Shown: in pieces, positions 26,806 through 38,785 of the stretch
Position numbering within the stretch: position 1 is the first letter of the stretch
How the letters are laid out: every line of letters begins with the position of its first letter
DNA from: Antricoccus suffuscus
Lineage (GTDB): Bacteria; Actinomycetota; Actinomycetes; Mycobacteriales; Antricoccaceae
Length of the DNA stretch: 64,000 nt
Direction: 5' to 3'
Assembly (NCBI RefSeq): GCF_003003235.1
Contig: NZ_PVUE01000019.1
Span: 35,622 to 99,621 of the forward strand
Translations under genes and position numbers: made by a program
The notes under the pieces: generated by a model
The model's input: the letters and a program-made list of their open reading frames with translations, nothing else
Databases searched by the model: none
Told to the model about the DNA's origin: nothing

Positions 26806-29256
26806 ATGACGATTGCGCAAAGCAAGCCGGATGCGCCGGCAACCTCGATGGTCACGCTGACCATCGACGGCATCGAGGTGACCGTGCCCAAGGGCACGCT
26901 GATCATCCGGGCCGCCGAGACCGTGGGCATCCATATCCCGCGATTCTGCGACCACCCGCTGCTCGAGCCGGTCGGCGCCTGCCGCCAGTGCCTGGTCGAG
27001 GTCGAGGCCGGTGGCCGGCCGTTCCCCAAGCCGCAGGCATCCTGCACGATGGAAGTCTCCGACGGCATGGTCGTCAACACGCAGTACACCAGCGCCGTAT
27101 CTCAGAAGGCCCAAGAGGGCATGATGGAGCTGCTGCTGATCAACCACCCGCTGGACTGCCCCATCTGCGACAAGGGTGGCGAGTGCCCGCTGCAAAACCA
27201 GGCGATGTCCAGTGGCCGCAGCGAGACTCGGTTCACCGACGTCAAACGCACCTACCCCAAGCCGGTGTCTGTTTCCACGCAGGTGTTGCTCGACCGCGAA
27301 CGCTGTGTGCTCTGCGCCCGGTGCACGCGGTTCTCCCAGCAGATCGCCGGCGACCCGTTCATCGAGCTGTTCGAGCGCGGCGCTCTCGAGCAGGTGTCGA
27401 TCTTCGAAGACGAACCATTCCAGTCCTACTTCTCCGGCAACACCGTGCAGATCTGCCCGGTTGGCGCGCTGACCGGTGCGTCGTATCGCTTCCGTTCTCG
27501 GCCATTCGACCTACAGTCGACGCCGAGTATCTGCGAACACTGCGCAATTGGTTGTGAGCAGCGCACGGACTGGCGGCGTAACAAGGTCATGCGGCGGATG
27601 GCCGGAAATGACCCCGAGGTCAACGAAGAGTGGAACTGCGACAAGGGTCGCTGGGCATTTACGTACGCCCAGGACAACGATCGCATCCTCAACCCGATGA
27701 TCCGTGACGATCAGGGCAACCTGGTCGAGTCCAGCTGGACCGAAGCGCTCGAGCGTGCGGCCGAAGGTATTCGGACCGCCGACGCGGCCGGCGGAGTCGG
27801 CGTACTGCCTGGTGGCCGGCTGACGACTGAGGACGCCTACGCATACGCGAAGTTTGCCCGCGTCGTACTCGGCACCAACGACATCGACGCGCGTGCTCGT
27901 GCGCACTCCGACGAAGAGCTGGAGTTCCTGGCCACGCACGTCGCGGCGACGACTCCCGCGCTCGGCGCGGTCACGTTCGCCGACCTCGAGACTGCGAAGT
28001 CGGTGCTGATCGTCGGCCTCGAGCCCGAAGAGGAAGCGCCCATTGTCTTCCTGCGTCTGCGCAAGGCGTGGAAGGCGACCGGCCGCGGATCGTTTGCGAT
28101 CGCGCCGTTCAACTCGCCCGGCTTCAGCAAGATCGGTGCCGACCTGATCCAGACCCCACCGGGCGCGGAAACGTCCGTACTGTCAGCGATCGCGGATGGC
28201 ACTGCCGGCGGGACGGCCAGCGATGCCGTCGATGCACTCAAGGGCGGCGACGGGGTCATCCTCGTCGGAGAGCGTCTCGCCGAGATGCCCGGGGCGCTGC
28301 GCGCCGTGGCGGTGCTGGCAAACAAGAGCGGTGCCCGGCTGGCGTGGATCCCGCGTCGTGCAGGGGAACGGGCCGCGGTTGATGGCGGCGCGTTGCCGTC
28401 GATGTTGCCTGGCGGCCGGTTGGTTGCCGACGCGTCCGCGCGCGCAGACATCGCCGACCTGTGGCGCCGGGAGATCCCGGCCGAGGTGGGTCGCGACCTG
28501 ACCGGCATTTTACAGGCGGCGAAGTCCGGCGAGCTCGGCGGACTTCTCATCGGTGGCGTCGATCCCGACGACCTTCCCGACCCGCAGCTGGCCCGCGACG
28601 CCATGGCAGCGACGAAGTTCGTCATCAGCCTCGAGATGCGCCCGTCCGGTGTCACCGAGTGGGCCGACGTCGTACTGCCGATTGCGCCAGTCATCGAGAA
28701 GGCCGGTAGCTACACCAACTGGGAAGGCCGCCGTCGCCCGTTCGACCTCACAATCCACAGCACCGGGGCACTGAGCGATGGGCGAGTGCTCAACGCGCTG
28801 GCCGAGGAGCTCGACGAAGACCTGCGGCTGCCCACCGAGGCCGCCGCCCGCGTCGAGCTCGACCTGCTTGGCGGGACCGAGAGCCGGCCGACTCCGGTGG
28901 GCTCGACTCCGGTCGGACCACCGGCGACCCCGCCGCTTGGTAGTGCGCTGCTTAGCTCCTGGCATCACCTGCTGGATGAAGGCGCGCTGCAGGCCAGCGA
29001 GGAACACCTCGCCGGTACCGCGCGGCCGGCGCTGGTCCGCCTCTCGGCTGCCACGGCCGCTGAGATCGGTGCCGGGCAAGGCGACGCGATTACGGTCTCG
29101 AGCATCCACGGCGCGGTCAGGCTGCCGCTGGCGATCACCGAGATGCCCGATCGCGTGGTCTGGGTGCCGATGAAGTCACGCGGTAGCGAGCTACGTCGTG
29201 AGCTACGCGTGCCGGTAGGCAGCGTCGTACAGATCTCCGCCGGAGGTAGGCACTGA
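26806..29256 (+). CDS. nuoG: NADH-quinone oxidoreductase subunit G
   Basis: Large iron-sulfur subunit (816 residues). N-terminal [2Fe-2S] ferredoxin domain ([16 protein letters not shown]), a His-ligated cluster region ([17 protein letters not shown]), a [4Fe-4S] pair ([18 protein letters not shown]), and an extra Cys motif CEHCAIGC at the start of the molybdopterin-oxidoreductase-like domain, which has no cofactor role in complex I. The C-terminal ~130 residues resemble a molydopterin dinucleotide-binding fold. Its stop overlaps the nuoH ATG by one base. Confidence 0.96.
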   Translation: MTIAQSKPDAPATSMVTLTIDGIEVTVPKGTLIIRAAETVGIHIPRFCDHPLLEPVGACRQCLVEVEAGGRPFPKPQASCTMEVSDGMVVNTQYTSAVSQKAQEGMMELLLINHPLDCPICDKGGECPLQNQAMSSGRSETRFTDVKRTYPKPVSVSTQVLLDRERCVLCARCTRFSQQIAGDPFIELFERGALEQVSIFEDEPFQSYFSGNTVQICPVGALTGASYRFRSRPFDLQSTPSICEHCAIGCEQRTDWRRNKVMRRMAGNDPEVNEEWNCDKGRWAFTYAQDNDRILNPMIRDDQGNLVESSWTEALERAAEGIRTADAAGGVGVLPGGRLTTEDAYAYAKFARVVLGTNDIDARARAHSDEELEFLATHVAATTPALGAVTFADLETAKSVLIVGLEPEEEAPIVFLRLRKAWKATGRGSFAIAPFNSPGFSKIGADLIQTPPGAETSVLSAIADGTAGGTASDAVDALKGGDGVILVGERLAEMPGALRAVAVLANKSGARLAWIPRRAGERAAVDGGALPSMLPGGRLVADASARADIADLWRREIPAEVGRDLTGILQAAKSGELGGLLIGGVDPDDLPDPQLARDAMAATKFVISLEMRPSGVTEWADVVLPIAPVIEKAGSYTNWEGRRRPFDLTIHSTGALSDGRVLNALAEELDEDLRLPTEAAARVELDLLGGTESRPTPVGSTPVGPPATPPLGSALLSSWHHLLDEGALQASEEHLAGTARPALVRLSAATAAEIGAGQGDAITVSSIHGAVRLPLAITEMPDRVVWVPMKSRGSELRRELRVPVGSVVQISAGGRH

Positions 29257-30632
29257 TGACCGCAAGTATCGCCACGGCCACGCTTGCTGCGACCGACAAG
29301 ATGCCGAACCTTTCAAGCTTCGGGCATGATCCGTTCTGGATGATCCTGCTCAAGACGGTGGGTGTCTTCGCGATCCTCGTCGTGCTGGTGCTGTTGATGA
29401 TCTGGTGGGAACGACGGCTGATTGGCTTCATGCAGCAGCGACCCGGTCCCAACCGCACCGGACCGATCGGGATCCTGCAGTCACTCGCGGACGGCATCAA
29501 ACTCGCGTTCAAGGAAGAAGTCATCCCGACCCTGGCTGACAAGCCGGTCTATTTCCTGGCGCCGGTGATCGTCGCGGTGCCGGCGTTCCTTGCCTTCTCG
29601 GTCATCCCGCTGGGCCCAATCGTGAGCATCTTCGGCACGCATACGCCGCTGCAGCTGACCGACTCGCCGGTCGGCGTCCTGGTGATCCTGGCGGCCGCGG
29701 CCGTGGGGTCCTACGGCATCATTCTCGCTGGCTGGTCATCCGGTTCGTCGTACCCGCTGCTGGGTGCGCTTCGCTCGACCGCGCAGATCATTACCTACGA
29801 GATCCCGATGGGCTTGGCGATCGTCGGGGTATTCCTGTTCGCCGGCAGCATGTCGACCTCGGAGGTTGTGGCCGCGCAGACCCATCGGCCCTGGTTCTTC
29901 ATCCCACTGTTCGTATCGATGATCATCTACGTCGTGGCGATGGTCGGGGAGACCAACCGTGCGCCGTTCGACCTCGCCGAGGCGGAGTCGGAACTGGTCG
30001 GCGGGTTCCACACCGAGTACTCGTCGATGAAGTTCGCGATGTTCTTCCTCGCCGAGTACATCAACATGATCACCGTGTCGGCGTTCGCCACCACGATGTT
30101 CTTCGGTGGTTGGCGCGCGCCGTTCGGCCTCGGCGCATTCGAGTGGGCCAACTCCGGCTGGCTACCCATGGTGTGGTGGCTGGGCAAGACCTGCGTCCTG
30201 CTGAGCGGTTTCGTGTGGCTGCGCGCGGCGTTGCCTCGCATCCGCTACGACCAGTTCATGGCCTTCGGCTGGAAGGTGCTCATCCCGGTCGCGTTGGTCT
30301 GGGTGCTGGTCATCTCGTTCATCCGTACCGCGATGAACACCAACGGTGACAAGATGCCGACGTTCGCGTGGTGGGTCAGTGGTGCGGCCGCGGCTCTCAC
30401 CCTCGCCGCGCTGGCCTTCCTCTATACGTATATGGGCAGGGAGAAGCCCCGCGAGAACATCAATGCGGAGGCGTCATTCCCGACTCCGCCGATGAATCTC
30501 GTCGTACCGCGCGGCGCCCGTACGTCTGACCGGCAGGGAGTCACGGCGAACATGAATCGCGAACAACGACGCAAAGCAACCGCCGGAGCGCTCTCATCCG
30601 GTGACAGCTCGAAGGAGTCGAACGATGGCTAA
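29256..30632 (+). CDS. nuoH: NADH-quinone oxidoreductase subunit H
   Basis: Membrane subunit at the quinone entrance; 458 residues with about eight helices. Signatures: [16 protein letters not shown] in the first loop, the acidic [19 protein letters not shown], and [14 protein letters not shown]. The C-terminal ~60 residues are a hydrophilic tail longer than in most bacteria. nuoI begins inside its last codons (8-base overlap). Confidence 0.96.
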   Translation: MTASIATATLAATDKMPNLSSFGHDPFWMILLKTVGVFAILVVLVLLMIWWERRLIGFMQQRPGPNRTGPIGILQSLADGIKLAFKEEVIPTLADKPVYFLAPVIVAVPAFLAFSVIPLGPIVSIFGTHTPLQLTDSPVGVLVILAAAAVGSYGIILAGWSSGSSYPLLGALRSTAQIITYEIPMGLAIVGVFLFAGSMSTSEVVAAQTHRPWFFIPLFVSMIIYVVAMVGETNRAPFDLAEAESELVGGFHTEYSSMKFAMFFLAEYINMITVSAFATTMFFGGWRAPFGLGAFEWANSGWLPMVWWLGKTCVLLSGFVWLRAALPRIRYDQFMAFGWKVLIPVALVWVLVISFIRTAMNTNGDKMPTFAWWVSGAAAALTLAALAFLYTYMGREKPRENINAEASFPTPPMNLVVPRGARTSDRQGVTANMNREQRRKATAGALSSGDSSKESNDG

Positions 30633-31194
30633 GAGCTATCTGCCCGGGCCTCTCCAGGGGTTCGGACTGACGCTGGCGACGGCGTTCAAGAAGTCCGCCG
30701 TACTCAACTATCCCGAAGTCAAGGTTGAGGTCAAGGCGCGCTACCACGGACGGCACGTGCTCAACCGGCACCCGGACGGGTTGGAGAAGTGCGTGGGCTG
30801 CGAGCTGTGCGCGTGGGCCTGCCCAGCGGACGCGATCTACGTCGAAGGCGGCGACAACACCGACGAGGCTCGGTTCTCGCCCGGTGAGCGGTACGGCGCG
30901 GTGTACCAGATCAACTACCTGCGGTGCATTTTCTGCGGGTTGTGCATCGAAGCCTGCCCGACCCGGTCCTTGACGATGACCAACGACTACGAGCTCGCTG
31001 ACGACGACCGCCAAGACCTGATCTTCACTAAGGAAGACCTACTCGCGCCGCTGCTGCCCGGCATGGAGCAGCCGCCGCACCCGATGCGACTTGGCGACAA
31101 CGAAAAGGATTACTACCTGGGCGGTCCGGAGCTTGCCAAGGCGGCGGCCACGGCCGACAACGCGGCACCGGTGAGCGACGAGGTGACCAAGTGA
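30625..31194 (+). CDS. nuoI: NADH-quinone oxidoreductase subunit I
   Basis: Ferredoxin-like subunit carrying clusters N6a and N6b. Two [4Fe-4S] motifs: [13 protein letters not shown] and [13 protein letters not shown]. 189 residues from ATG 30625 (MAKSYLPG), chosen because it overlaps the nuoH stop by 8 bases and matches the family N-terminus; an upstream in-frame start at 30601 lies inside nuoH and is unlikely. C-terminal tail is Ala-rich. Confidence 0.96.
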   Translation: MAKSYLPGPLQGFGLTLATAFKKSAVLNYPEVKVEVKARYHGRHVLNRHPDGLEKCVGCELCAWACPADAIYVEGGDNTDEARFSPGERYGAVYQINYLRCIFCGLCIEACPTRSLTMTNDYELADDDRQDLIFTKEDLLAPLLPGMEQPPHPMRLGDNEKDYYLGGPELAKAAATADNAAPVSDEVTK

Positions 31195-32003
31195 TCTCAC
31201 ACGCGGTGTCCGTGCTCGCGGCCGGCTCCGGTCAGGTAGGCGGGGGAGAGTTCGCGGTCTTCTTCTTCCTGGCGCCATTGTCGATCCTCGGCGCGCTAGG
31301 CATGCTCTTCGCCCGCAACGCGATCCACTCCGCGCTCTGGCTCGTGCTGACGATGCTGTGCATCGGCGTGTTCTACATGGTGCAAGCCGGCCCGTTCCTC
31401 GGCGTCGTACAGATCATCGTCTATACCGGCGCGATCATGATCTTGTTTGTCTTCGTGCTGATGCTCGTCGGGCGTGACTCGTCCGACTCAATGATCGACA
31501 CGCTGCGCGGGCAGCGCGCGACGGCCGCCTGGTTCGGGATCGGCTTCGCTATTGTCGTCGGCGTGACCGTCTTCCGCGGCGCACAGGACATTCCTTACAA
31601 GGGAATCAGCACCACGGACGGCCTCGGCGGTAACGTCCCGGGCATCGCCAAATACATCTTCACCGACTACCTGCTTGCTTTCGAACTGGCTTCGGCGCTG
31701 CTGATCACGGCGGCCGTCGGGGCGATGGTGCTCGCGCACATCGAGCGCGCGGCCAAGTCCTCGCAGCGCGAGCGCGCTCTTGCCCGGTTCGCCTCCGACC
31801 ATCCGCACCCGCTGCCCGGGCCCGGCGTGTTCGCCACCTCCCATTCGGTCGCGACGCCGGCGCTGCTGCCGGACGGCCGAGTGGCACCTGACAGCGCGTC
31901 CACCGGCGTGGAGATGCTCCCGCTTTCGCGTGGTCACCTGATTGCCCAGGAGCACGCGGACCCGGACTCGACTTCCCACGATGAAAAGGGGAACGACCAG
32001 TGA
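31191..32003 (+). CDS. nuoJ: NADH-quinone oxidoreductase subunit J
   Basis: Membrane subunit with five helices in the first ~185 residues ([37 protein letters not shown] with the pi-bulge region). The remaining ~85 residues are a polar tail, as in other actinobacterial NuoJ. Starts at GTG 31191 and overlaps nuoI and nuoK by 4 bases each. Confidence 0.95.
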   Translation: MISHAVSVLAAGSGQVGGGEFAVFFFLAPLSILGALGMLFARNAIHSALWLVLTMLCIGVFYMVQAGPFLGVVQIIVYTGAIMILFVFVLMLVGRDSSDSMIDTLRGQRATAAWFGIGFAIVVGVTVFRGAQDIPYKGISTTDGLGGNVPGIAKYIFTDYLLAFELASALLITAAVGAMVLAHIERAAKSSQRERALARFASDHPHPLPGPGVFATSHSVATPALLPDGRVAPDSASTGVEMLPLSRGHLIAQEHADPDSTSHDEKGNDQ

Positions 32004-32299
32004 CTCCGGTTGCCTATCTGGTACTCGCCGCCATCTTGTTCACGATCGGTGTGGTCGGCGTACTCGTACGCCGCAACGCCATCGTGGTGTTCATGTCGAT
32101 CGAGCTCATGCTCAACTCGGCCAACCTGACGCTCTCCACGTTCGCCCGCATTCACGGCGAGCTTGAGGGTCAGGTGATCGCCTTCTTCGTGATGGTCGTC
32201 GCGGCCGCCGAAGTCGTCGTGGGCCTCGCGATCATCATGGCGATTTTCCGTACCCGCCGGTCGGCCTCGGTCGATGACGCGAACTTGCTGAAGTACTAA
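32000..32299 (+). CDS. nuoK: NADH-quinone oxidoreductase subunit K
   Basis: Small three-helix membrane subunit of 99 residues. The conserved glutamates of the proton path are visible in [11 protein letters not shown] and [15 protein letters not shown] start at 32000 overlaps the nuoJ stop (4 bases). Normal length for the family. Confidence 0.97.
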   Translation: MTPVAYLVLAAILFTIGVVGVLVRRNAIVVFMSIELMLNSANLTLSTFARIHGELEGQVIAFFVMVVAAAEVVVGLAIIMAIFRTRRSASVDDANLLKY

Positions 32300-32309
32300 G
32301 GGATTGAAT

Positions 32310-34256
32310 GTGACGACCTCTTCAATACTTGCCGCTGAGCATTACGTCGCAGCCACCGGGCCTTTCTCGCTCGCGTGGTTGTTGATTGTGCTCCCGCTGG
32401 CCGGTGCCATCGTGCTGCTCCTGGTCGGCAAACGTGCCGACAAGTGGGGCCACCTGCTCGGTACGGCGACTGTTGTCGCCGCGTTTGTCCTCGGCCTGTG
32501 GATGTTCATCTCGTTGGGTGACTCCGCCGACAAGGCGATGTCCCTGCATATGTTCACCTGGGCACCGCTCGGATCGTTCAAGATCGATGCAGGTCTGCTA
32601 TTCGACCCGCTGTCGGCAATCTTCGTACTGCTGATCACTGGCGTGGGCGCGTTGATCCACGTCTACTCGATCGGCTACATGGAGCACGATCCGGACCGTC
32701 GCAAGTTCTTCGCGTACCTCAACCTGTTTGTGGCGACGATGCTGCTGCTCGTTCTCGGTAACTCGTACATCGCGATGTACGTCGGGTGGGAAGGCGTGGG
32801 CGTCTCGTCGTACCTGCTGATCGGTTTCTGGCAGTACAAGCGGACCGCTTCCAGCGCCGCGAAGAAGGCGTTCATCATGAACCGCGTCGGTGACGTGGGG
32901 ATGTCGATCGCAATCTTCATCATGATCGCCACGGTCGGCTCCTCCAGCTTCGCCGACGTCTTCGGCGCGACCGGTCAGATCAGTGCCGGCATCGCGACCG
33001 CCATAGCGTTGTTGCTGCTGCTCGCCGCGTGCAGCAAGTCCGGCCAGGTGCCGTTGCAGGCATGGCTGCCGGACGCAATGGAGGGCCCGACCCCTGTCTC
33101 GGCGCTCATCCACGCGGCGACCATGGTGACCGCCGGGGTCTATCTCATCGCCCGGTCGGCGCCCATCTTCAATCTCAGTGAGAGCGCCCAGTTAGTCGTC
33201 ACGATCATCGGCGCCGTCACCTTGCTCTACGGGTGCATTGCCGGCTGTGCGTACGACGACATCAAGAAGGTCCTGGCGTACTCCACGGTCAGCCAGATCG
33301 GCTACATGTTCCTCGCGGTGGGACTCGGCCCAGGCGTTTACGCGCTGGCCATCGTGCACCTGCTCGCGCACGGCTTCTTCAAGGCCGGCTTGTTCCTCGG
33401 GGCGGGCTCGGTCATGCACGGCATGAACGACGAGGTCGACATGCGCAAGTTCGGCGGGCTGGCCAAACACATGAAGATCACCTTCGTGACGTTCGGCTTC
33501 GGCTACCTCGCGTTGATCGGCTTCCCGTTCCTGTCTGGCTTCTACTCCAAGGACCCGATCATCGAAGCCGCGTTCGCGGCCGGTGGTGCCAAGGGCTGGA
33601 TTCTCGGCGGTGCGGCGACCCTCGGCGCGGGACTGACGGCGTTCTACATGACCCGTCTCATGATCATGACGTTCTTCGGCAAGCCTCGGTGGGAGAAGGA
33701 CGTACACCCGCACGAGTCGCCGTCCACCATGACCATTCCGATGATCGTGCTCGCGCTCGGCTCAATCTTCGCTGGTTTCATCATGGTCAAGGTGCTCAGC
33801 GTGACCGAGTGGCTCACGCCGACCGTGGGTCCCGAGGCCGACCTGCACGGGGGGCTCGACGCGATCGGGCTGCCGTCCATTGCGATCTCGTTGATCGTTC
33901 TGGCGTTCATCGCGGTCGGCATCTTCGCGGCCTGGTGGTTCTTCGGACGCAAGGCGGTCCCGCGGGTAGCACCGGCCAAGGTCTCCTGGGTCACCCGCGC
34001 GGCTCGCGCCAACCTGTACGGCGACGCGTTCAACGAGGGCGTCTTCGAGCGTCCCGGTCTCGCGCTTACTCGCGCCTCGCTCTGGATTGAGGAACACGGC
34101 ATCGACGGCACCGTCAACGGCATCTCCGGCAGCGTCACCTCCGGGTCCGGGCGATTACGACGTACCCAGAACGGAGCGGTGCGCAGTTATGCGCTCTCCA
34201 TGTTGGGCGGCGTCGTCATCATCCTGGTCGCCCTCCTGGCGGTGAGGTTCGCGTGA
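32310..34256 (+). CDS. nuoL: NADH-quinone oxidoreductase subunit L
   Basis: Antiporter-like proton-pumping subunit, 648 residues, about 14-16 helices with the long lateral helix at the C-terminus. Motifs: [18 protein letters not shown] with the essential Glu, the Lys and His region [19 protein letters not shown], and [16 protein letters not shown] prefer GTG 32310, with AAGGGA six bases upstream, over TTG 32304, which would leave no spacing. The stop overlaps the nuoM GTG by 4 bases. Confidence 0.95.
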   Translation: MTTSSILAAEHYVAATGPFSLAWLLIVLPLAGAIVLLLVGKRADKWGHLLGTATVVAAFVLGLWMFISLGDSADKAMSLHMFTWAPLGSFKIDAGLLFDPLSAIFVLLITGVGALIHVYSIGYMEHDPDRRKFFAYLNLFVATMLLLVLGNSYIAMYVGWEGVGVSSYLLIGFWQYKRTASSAAKKAFIMNRVGDVGMSIAIFIMIATVGSSSFADVFGATGQISAGIATAIALLLLLAACSKSGQVPLQAWLPDAMEGPTPVSALIHAATMVTAGVYLIARSAPIFNLSESAQLVVTIIGAVTLLYGCIAGCAYDDIKKVLAYSTVSQIGYMFLAVGLGPGVYALAIVHLLAHGFFKAGLFLGAGSVMHGMNDEVDMRKFGGLAKHMKITFVTFGFGYLALIGFPFLSGFYSKDPIIEAAFAAGGAKGWILGGAATLGAGLTAFYMTRLMIMTFFGKPRWEKDVHPHESPSTMTIPMIVLALGSIFAGFIMVKVLSVTEWLTPTVGPEADLHGGLDAIGLPSIAISLIVLAFIAVGIFAAWWFFGRKAVPRVAPAKVSWVTRAARANLYGDAFNEGVFERPGLALTRASLWIEEHGIDGTVNGISGSVTSGSGRLRRTQNGAVRSYALSMLGGVVIILVALLAVRFA

Positions 34257-35869
34257 ACAACTTCCCCTTCCTGATTCTGCTGCTGTTGATCCCGCTCGCG
34301 GGATCGATCCTTGTCGGCTACCTGGGCCGGGATCGCTCGAATGAGACCTTGGCCAAGCAGACCGCGCTGGCCACGGCGGTCCTCGAGTTCGTCGTCGCGA
34401 TCATCATGCTCATCGCATACAAGCCGGACGGGCCGCGCCTGCAGTTCACGACCAGCTTCGGCTGGATCGACAGCCTGGGCGTGAAGTTCTCGGTCGGCGT
34501 GGACGGCATCGCGATCGTGATGATCGGGCTCGTCGGTCTCTTGGTGCCGATCGTGATGATCGCGTCCTGGCACCGCGACTCGCTCGGCGACGACACCAAT
34601 GAGCCTGGTTCCGAAGACGAGATCGCGCCGCCTAAAGGCAGCGTCTCGCGGATGTTCGCGTGGATTCTGTTGCTCGAGGTCTTCATGGTCGGCGTCTTTG
34701 CCGCCACCGACGTGTTCCTCTTCTATGTCCTGTTCGAAGTCATGCTCGTGCCGATGTACTTCATCATCGGGGCGTACGGCTCGGCGAAGCGCCGGGCGGC
34801 GGCGATGAAGTTCTTCATCTACAGCCTCGTCGGCGGCCTGGTCATGCTGGCCAGCGTCATCGGCCTGTATGTCATCAGCCGTCAGCAGCTTGGCAACGCG
34901 ACATTCTCCTGGGATGCGCTTCGTCAGCTCGACCTGAGCCATACGCAGCAGATGTGGCTGTTCCTCGGGTTCTTCGTCGCGTTCGCGATCAAGGCTCCGC
35001 TCGTACCGTTCCACACGTGGCTGCCCAAGGCGGGCGCCGAAGCACCGATCGCCGGCGGGTTGCTACTGATCGGCATTCTCGACAAGGTCGGCACGTTCGG
35101 GTTCCTGCGTTACTGTCTGCCGCTGTTCCCCTGGGCATCGCAGAAGATTGCGCCGCTGGTGCTCGTGCTGGCCGTCATCGGGATCTTCTACGCGTCGTTC
35201 CAGGCGATCGGCGAAAAAGACATCAAGCGCTTCGTCACGTACACCTCGATCGCGCACTTCGGGTTTATCGCGCTCGGTATCTTCGCGTTCACCACGACCG
35301 CGGGCGTCGGCGCCGTGCTCTACATGGTCAACCACGGCATCGCCACCGGCCTGCTGTTCTTGATCGTGGGCATGGTCATCCGGCGTGGCGGCTCGCGGAA
35401 CATAGCCGACTACGGCGGGCTGTTCCGGGTAGCGCCAATACTGTCCGGGCTGTTCCTCCTGGCCAGCCTGGCCGCGCTGGCGCTGCCAGGCACCAACTCG
35501 TTCGTGAGCGAGTTCCTCGTGCTGATCGGCGCTTACGCGACCGTGCCGGTCTTCACGATCATCGCTTCGGTGGGGATCGTGTTCTCGGCGATCTACGCGC
35601 TTTGGATCTTCCAGCGCGCCGCGACCGGGCCCGAAAGCGCCCTTGTGGTCGCCCGCAAGAAGGTGTTCGGCGACCTCAACAAGCGTGAAATCGGCGTGCT
35701 TACGCCGCTAGTGATATTGATTTTCGCGATCGGTATCTACCCGAAGCCCGTCCTCGACATCATCACCCCCTCGGTGGAGGCGACCTTGCAGATCGATGTG
35801 GGAGTCCATGACCCGGCTCCGACGATTGCCAAACCGGCCGCGCTGAGCATCAATGGAGGCGCAAAGTGA
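34253..35869 (+). CDS. nuoM: NADH-quinone oxidoreductase subunit M
   Basis: Second antiporter-like subunit (538 residues, about 14 helices). Key segments: [17 protein letters not shown] with the conserved Glu, [19 protein letters not shown] with the conserved Lys, and [15 protein letters not shown] short polar insertion after the third helix ([18 protein letters not shown]) is an actinobacterial feature. It starts at GTG 34253 and overlaps both neighbours by 4 bases. Confidence 0.96.
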   Translation: MNNFPFLILLLLIPLAGSILVGYLGRDRSNETLAKQTALATAVLEFVVAIIMLIAYKPDGPRLQFTTSFGWIDSLGVKFSVGVDGIAIVMIGLVGLLVPIVMIASWHRDSLGDDTNEPGSEDEIAPPKGSVSRMFAWILLLEVFMVGVFAATDVFLFYVLFEVMLVPMYFIIGAYGSAKRRAAAMKFFIYSLVGGLVMLASVIGLYVISRQQLGNATFSWDALRQLDLSHTQQMWLFLGFFVAFAIKAPLVPFHTWLPKAGAEAPIAGGLLLIGILDKVGTFGFLRYCLPLFPWASQKIAPLVLVLAVIGIFYASFQAIGEKDIKRFVTYTSIAHFGFIALGIFAFTTTAGVGAVLYMVNHGIATGLLFLIVGMVIRRGGSRNIADYGGLFRVAPILSGLFLLASLAALALPGTNSFVSEFLVLIGAYATVPVFTIIASVGIVFSAIYALWIFQRAATGPESALVVARKKVFGDLNKREIGVLTPLVILIFAIGIYPKPVLDIITPSVEATLQIDVGVHDPAPTIAKPAALSINGGAK

Positions 35870-37416
35870 CCGCACTAGCCGCCGCCGGGCTGCACGCGCC
35901 GTCGATCGCGTACACCAGCCTCTCACCGATTCTGATCATTCTGCTGGCGGCCTGCGTCGGCGTACTGATCGAAGCGTTCGTACCCGAACCGGCACGGTTC
36001 CCGGCCCAGGTCGGCGTGTCCGTCGTCGCGATCGCGGCGGCGTTCATCGCCGTCATCGCTGTACGCAAACACGAGACACTCACCGTCGCGCGGGCGGTTT
36101 CCATCGATGCTCCGACGCTGTTTGCGATGGGTGCGCTACTGATATTCGCCCTGTTGTCCACGATGCTGTTTGCGGACCGGTCGGTGGACTCCGCCGGGTC
36201 GTTCTTCGTGGCTGAAGCCGCGATGCCGGTGGGATCGCGCGCGGACCGTGCACTGCTGACCAGCACTCGGGTACAGACCGAGGTCTTCCCGCTGGCCAAC
36301 TTCGCGCTTAGCGGAATGATGGTGTTCGTCGCGTCGAACAACTTGCTCGTCATGTTCATCGCGCTTGAGGTGCTGTCCCTTCCGCTGTACCTGATGGCCG
36401 GGCTCAGCCGCCGCCGTCGACTGCTGTCGCAGGAAGCCGCCGTGAAGTACTTCCTACTCGGCGCATTCGCTTCGGGCTTCTTCGTCTACGGTCTCGCGCT
36501 GATCTACGGATACTCCGGGTCGGTCGACCTGCGAGCCATCTTCGATTCGAGCCGCGAGAGCGGTGGCAGTGACTCGCTGTTGATCATTGGTATGGCGCTC
36601 CTGCTCATCGGCGTACTGTTCAAGGCCGGCATCGCCCCGTTCCACTCGTGGTCGCCGGACGTCTACCAGGGCTCGCCGACGCCGGTCTCGGGCTTCATGG
36701 CTGCCGCGACCAAGCTCGCCGCGTTCATCGTGATCCTCCGACTGATGTACGTCGCGTTCGGTGCGATTCCGGGTGTCTGGCAGCCGGTGCTGTCCTGGGT
36801 AGCGATCATCTCGATGCTGGTCGGCGCCATCATCGGCCTCGCGCAGACCGACTTCAAGCGACTACTCGCTTACTCGTCGATCGCGCACGCCGGCTTCATC
36901 CTCGTCGCGATCGTCGCCAACAACACCGCAGGCGTCTCAGGGGCACTGTTCTACCTGTTCACGTACGGCGTTACCACGATTGGCGCGTTCGCCGTGGTGA
37001 GCATCGTGCGGCGTTCCGACGGCGATGCGACCAACCTCGACAGCTGGAAGGGCCTGGCCAAGCGCAGCCCGCTCACGGCCGCGACCATGACGGTGTTGAT
37101 GCTGTCGATGACCGGCGTACCGCTGACCGCCGGATTCATCGGCAAGTTTCAGGCGTTTCAGGCGGCCGTCGAGTCTGGCCACACCTGGCTTGTGGTGGTG
37201 GCGCTCGTGATAAGCGCAGTGACCGCGGTCTACTACCTGCGGGTGATTGTCTTCATGTACTTCCACGACGCCGTGGACGATAGCGTGGCGGTCGTCGTAC
37301 CTGGTACGACGACGGTCAGCGCGATCGCGATCTGTACCGTAGTGACCATCTTGCTGGGCATCGCGCCCGGTCCGATCCTGCACCTCGCAGATATCTCCTC
37401 GACGTTCATCGGTTAG
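35866..37416 (+). CDS. nuoN: NADH-quinone oxidoreductase subunit N
   Basis: Third antiporter-like subunit, 516 residues. IALEVLSLPLYLMAGLSRR carries the conserved Glu; GIAPFHSWSPDVYQGSPTPV and KRLLAYSSIAHAGF complete the proton-path signature. It closes the nuo operon; the polyprenyl synthase begins 17 bases later, so the operon probably continues into it. Starts at GTG 35866. Confidence 0.96.
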   Translation: MTALAAAGLHAPSIAYTSLSPILIILLAACVGVLIEAFVPEPARFPAQVGVSVVAIAAAFIAVIAVRKHETLTVARAVSIDAPTLFAMGALLIFALLSTMLFADRSVDSAGSFFVAEAAMPVGSRADRALLTSTRVQTEVFPLANFALSGMMVFVASNNLLVMFIALEVLSLPLYLMAGLSRRRRLLSQEAAVKYFLLGAFASGFFVYGLALIYGYSGSVDLRAIFDSSRESGGSDSLLIIGMALLLIGVLFKAGIAPFHSWSPDVYQGSPTPVSGFMAAATKLAAFIVILRLMYVAFGAIPGVWQPVLSWVAIISMLVGAIIGLAQTDFKRLLAYSSIAHAGFILVAIVANNTAGVSGALFYLFTYGVTTIGAFAVVSIVRRSDGDATNLDSWKGLAKRSPLTAATMTVLMLSMTGVPLTAGFIGKFQAFQAAVESGHTWLVVVALVISAVTAVYYLRVIVFMYFHDAVDDSVAVVVPGTTTVSAIAICTVVTILLGIAPGPILHLADISSTFIG

Positions 37417-37433
37417 CGGGGTAGAAAAGCAGG

Positions 37434-38438
37434 GTGTCCGATAATCACGTCGTCGCGGGTGTCCGATTCGACGATGCCGAGATGGCGTCGTCGCTGAGGC
37501 GCGGACTCGAGCGCGTAGAGGACCTGTTGCTGCGAGCCTGCCGCAGCGACGACCAGCTGCTCGAAATCTCCGGTGCGCACCTGGCCGCAGCGGGCGGCAA
37601 GCGGTTCCGCCCGCTGTTAGTGCAGCTGGCCGCGCAGTTTGGCGAGACCGGCCGGACCGAGGTCGACAAGGCGGCCGTCGTCGTCGAGCTGACCCACCTC
37701 GCCACCCTCTACCACGACGACGTGATGGATGAGGCTGAGATCCGTCGCGGCGCCCAAAGCGCCAACGCCCGTTGGGGCAACAGCGTTGCGATCCTGACTG
37801 GCGACTTCCTTTTCGCGCGTGCGTCGATCCTGGTCGCCGAGCTCGGCACGGACGCCGTACGGATCCAGGCAGAGACCTTTGAGAGACTCGTTGCCGGTCA
37901 GATCCGAGAGACCGTCGAGCCTCGTGAGGGGGTCGACCCGGTCGATCACTACCTCGGCGTACTGGCCGAGAAGACCGGATCGCTCATCGCGACCTCGGGC
38001 CGGTTCGGCGCGATGTTCGCTGGCTGTTCCGATGAGGTCATCGATGCGCTGACCCATTTCGGGGAGTCGATTGGGATGGCGTTTCAGCTGTCAGACGACC
38101 TCATCGACATCACGTCCGAGGCCACCGACCTGGGTAAGGCCACCGGCACCGACCTGCGCGAAGGCGTCCGCACGCTGCCGATGCTCTATGCGTTGGCGGA
38201 CGAGACCGCGACCGATCCGGAACTGTTGAAACTCCTGCGGGCCGGACCATTGACCGACGACTGGCAGCACGCCCGGGCGCTAGAACTATTGCGCGGCTCC
38301 GCGGCGATGGACAATGCACGGGCCACGCTGATGCGATTCGTAGAGGAAGCGCGGGGGAGTCTTCGCGCGCTGCCGGCGGGCGTACCGCGCGATAGCCTGG
38401 ATTCGCTCGTCGATTTCATGCAGCTCCGCTCCGCCTAA
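37434..38438 (+). CDS. Polyprenyl diphosphate synthase (menaquinone side chain)
   Basis: Trans-prenyltransferase of 334 residues that lengthens isoprenoid diphosphates. The first Asp-rich motif is DDVMDE (95-100) and the second DDLIDI, both with bound-Mg residues; GGKRFRP and the LTGDFLFARAS segment are also standard. Located immediately after nuoN and near menG/menJ, it most likely makes the menaquinone tail (HepT/GrcC-type); chain length cannot be predicted. It starts at GTG 37434 and is followed by a 21-bp repeat array. Confidence 0.9.
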   Translation: MSDNHVVAGVRFDDAEMASSLRRGLERVEDLLLRACRSDDQLLEISGAHLAAAGGKRFRPLLVQLAAQFGETGRTEVDKAAVVVELTHLATLYHDDVMDEAEIRRGAQSANARWGNSVAILTGDFLFARASILVAELGTDAVRIQAETFERLVAGQIRETVEPREGVDPVDHYLGVLAEKTGSLIATSGRFGAMFAGCSDEVIDALTHFGESIGMAFQLSDDLIDITSEATDLGKATGTDLREGVRTLPMLYALADETATDPELLKLLRAGPLTDDWQHARALELLRGSAAMDNARATLMRFVEEARGSLRALPAGVPRDSLDSLVDFMQLRSA

Positions 38439-38441
38439 CCC

Positions 38442-38504
38442 GCTCATCCGTCACGAATGGCCGACGATCCGTCACGAATGGCCGACGATCCGTCACGCCG
38501 CACC
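38442..38504 (+). repeat. Tandem 21-bp repeat array, 3 units
   Basis: Units start at 38442, 38463 and 38484; the first begins GCTCATCCGTCACGAATGG and the next GACGATCCGTCACGAATGG. Starts 3 bases after the stop of the polyprenyl synthase gene. Same family and same 21-bp period as at 3531, 18671 and 63772. Confidence 0.9.
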
Positions 38505-38588
38505 GTGCGTTCGATGCTGGTTGGGTTTCAAGCAGGCTGAACACGGGCAGTGACGGTCGATTTCCGAGGCCCATTGCGACCGTTCGCG

Positions 38589-38652
38589 TACATTTGTGCT
38601 ACTTGGCAACATGAATCCGCCAATCCCTGCTGCGGAATCATACATATGTGTG
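38589..38652 (+). repeat. Dispersed ~60-bp element, copy B
   Basis: Begins TACATTTGTGC, contains GGCAACATG, CCTGCTGCGGAATC, and ends ATACATATGTG. Aligned with copy A it shares the opening ACATTTGTGC, the GCAACATG block, GCGG and the CATACATAT ending. It lies 85 bases after a 21-bp array, as copy D does. Confidence 0.7.
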
Positions 38653-38785
38653 CGGACGCGACGACGGAGCGCGACCCGGCCAGCAGCGCTACTGCCGTGT
38701 CTAGCCAGTATAAAACCGGGCTACACGACACGCGAGTCGCCAGCGCGACGGACGAACTCACCGGTCCTGCGGTACGGCGGGTGGA

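Larger units (their letters stand above)
38439..38785. other. Intergenic region with two repeat families (347 bp)
   Basis: Gap between two convergent genes (polyprenyl synthase and korB). It contains a 21-bp array (38442-38504) and a dispersed element (38589-38652) separated by about 85 bases with no recognisable gene. A + strand reading frame of 79 codons crosses it but has no ribosome site, is low in coding signal and its N-terminus runs through the repeat element. No clear terminator hairpin is visible. Confidence 0.7.
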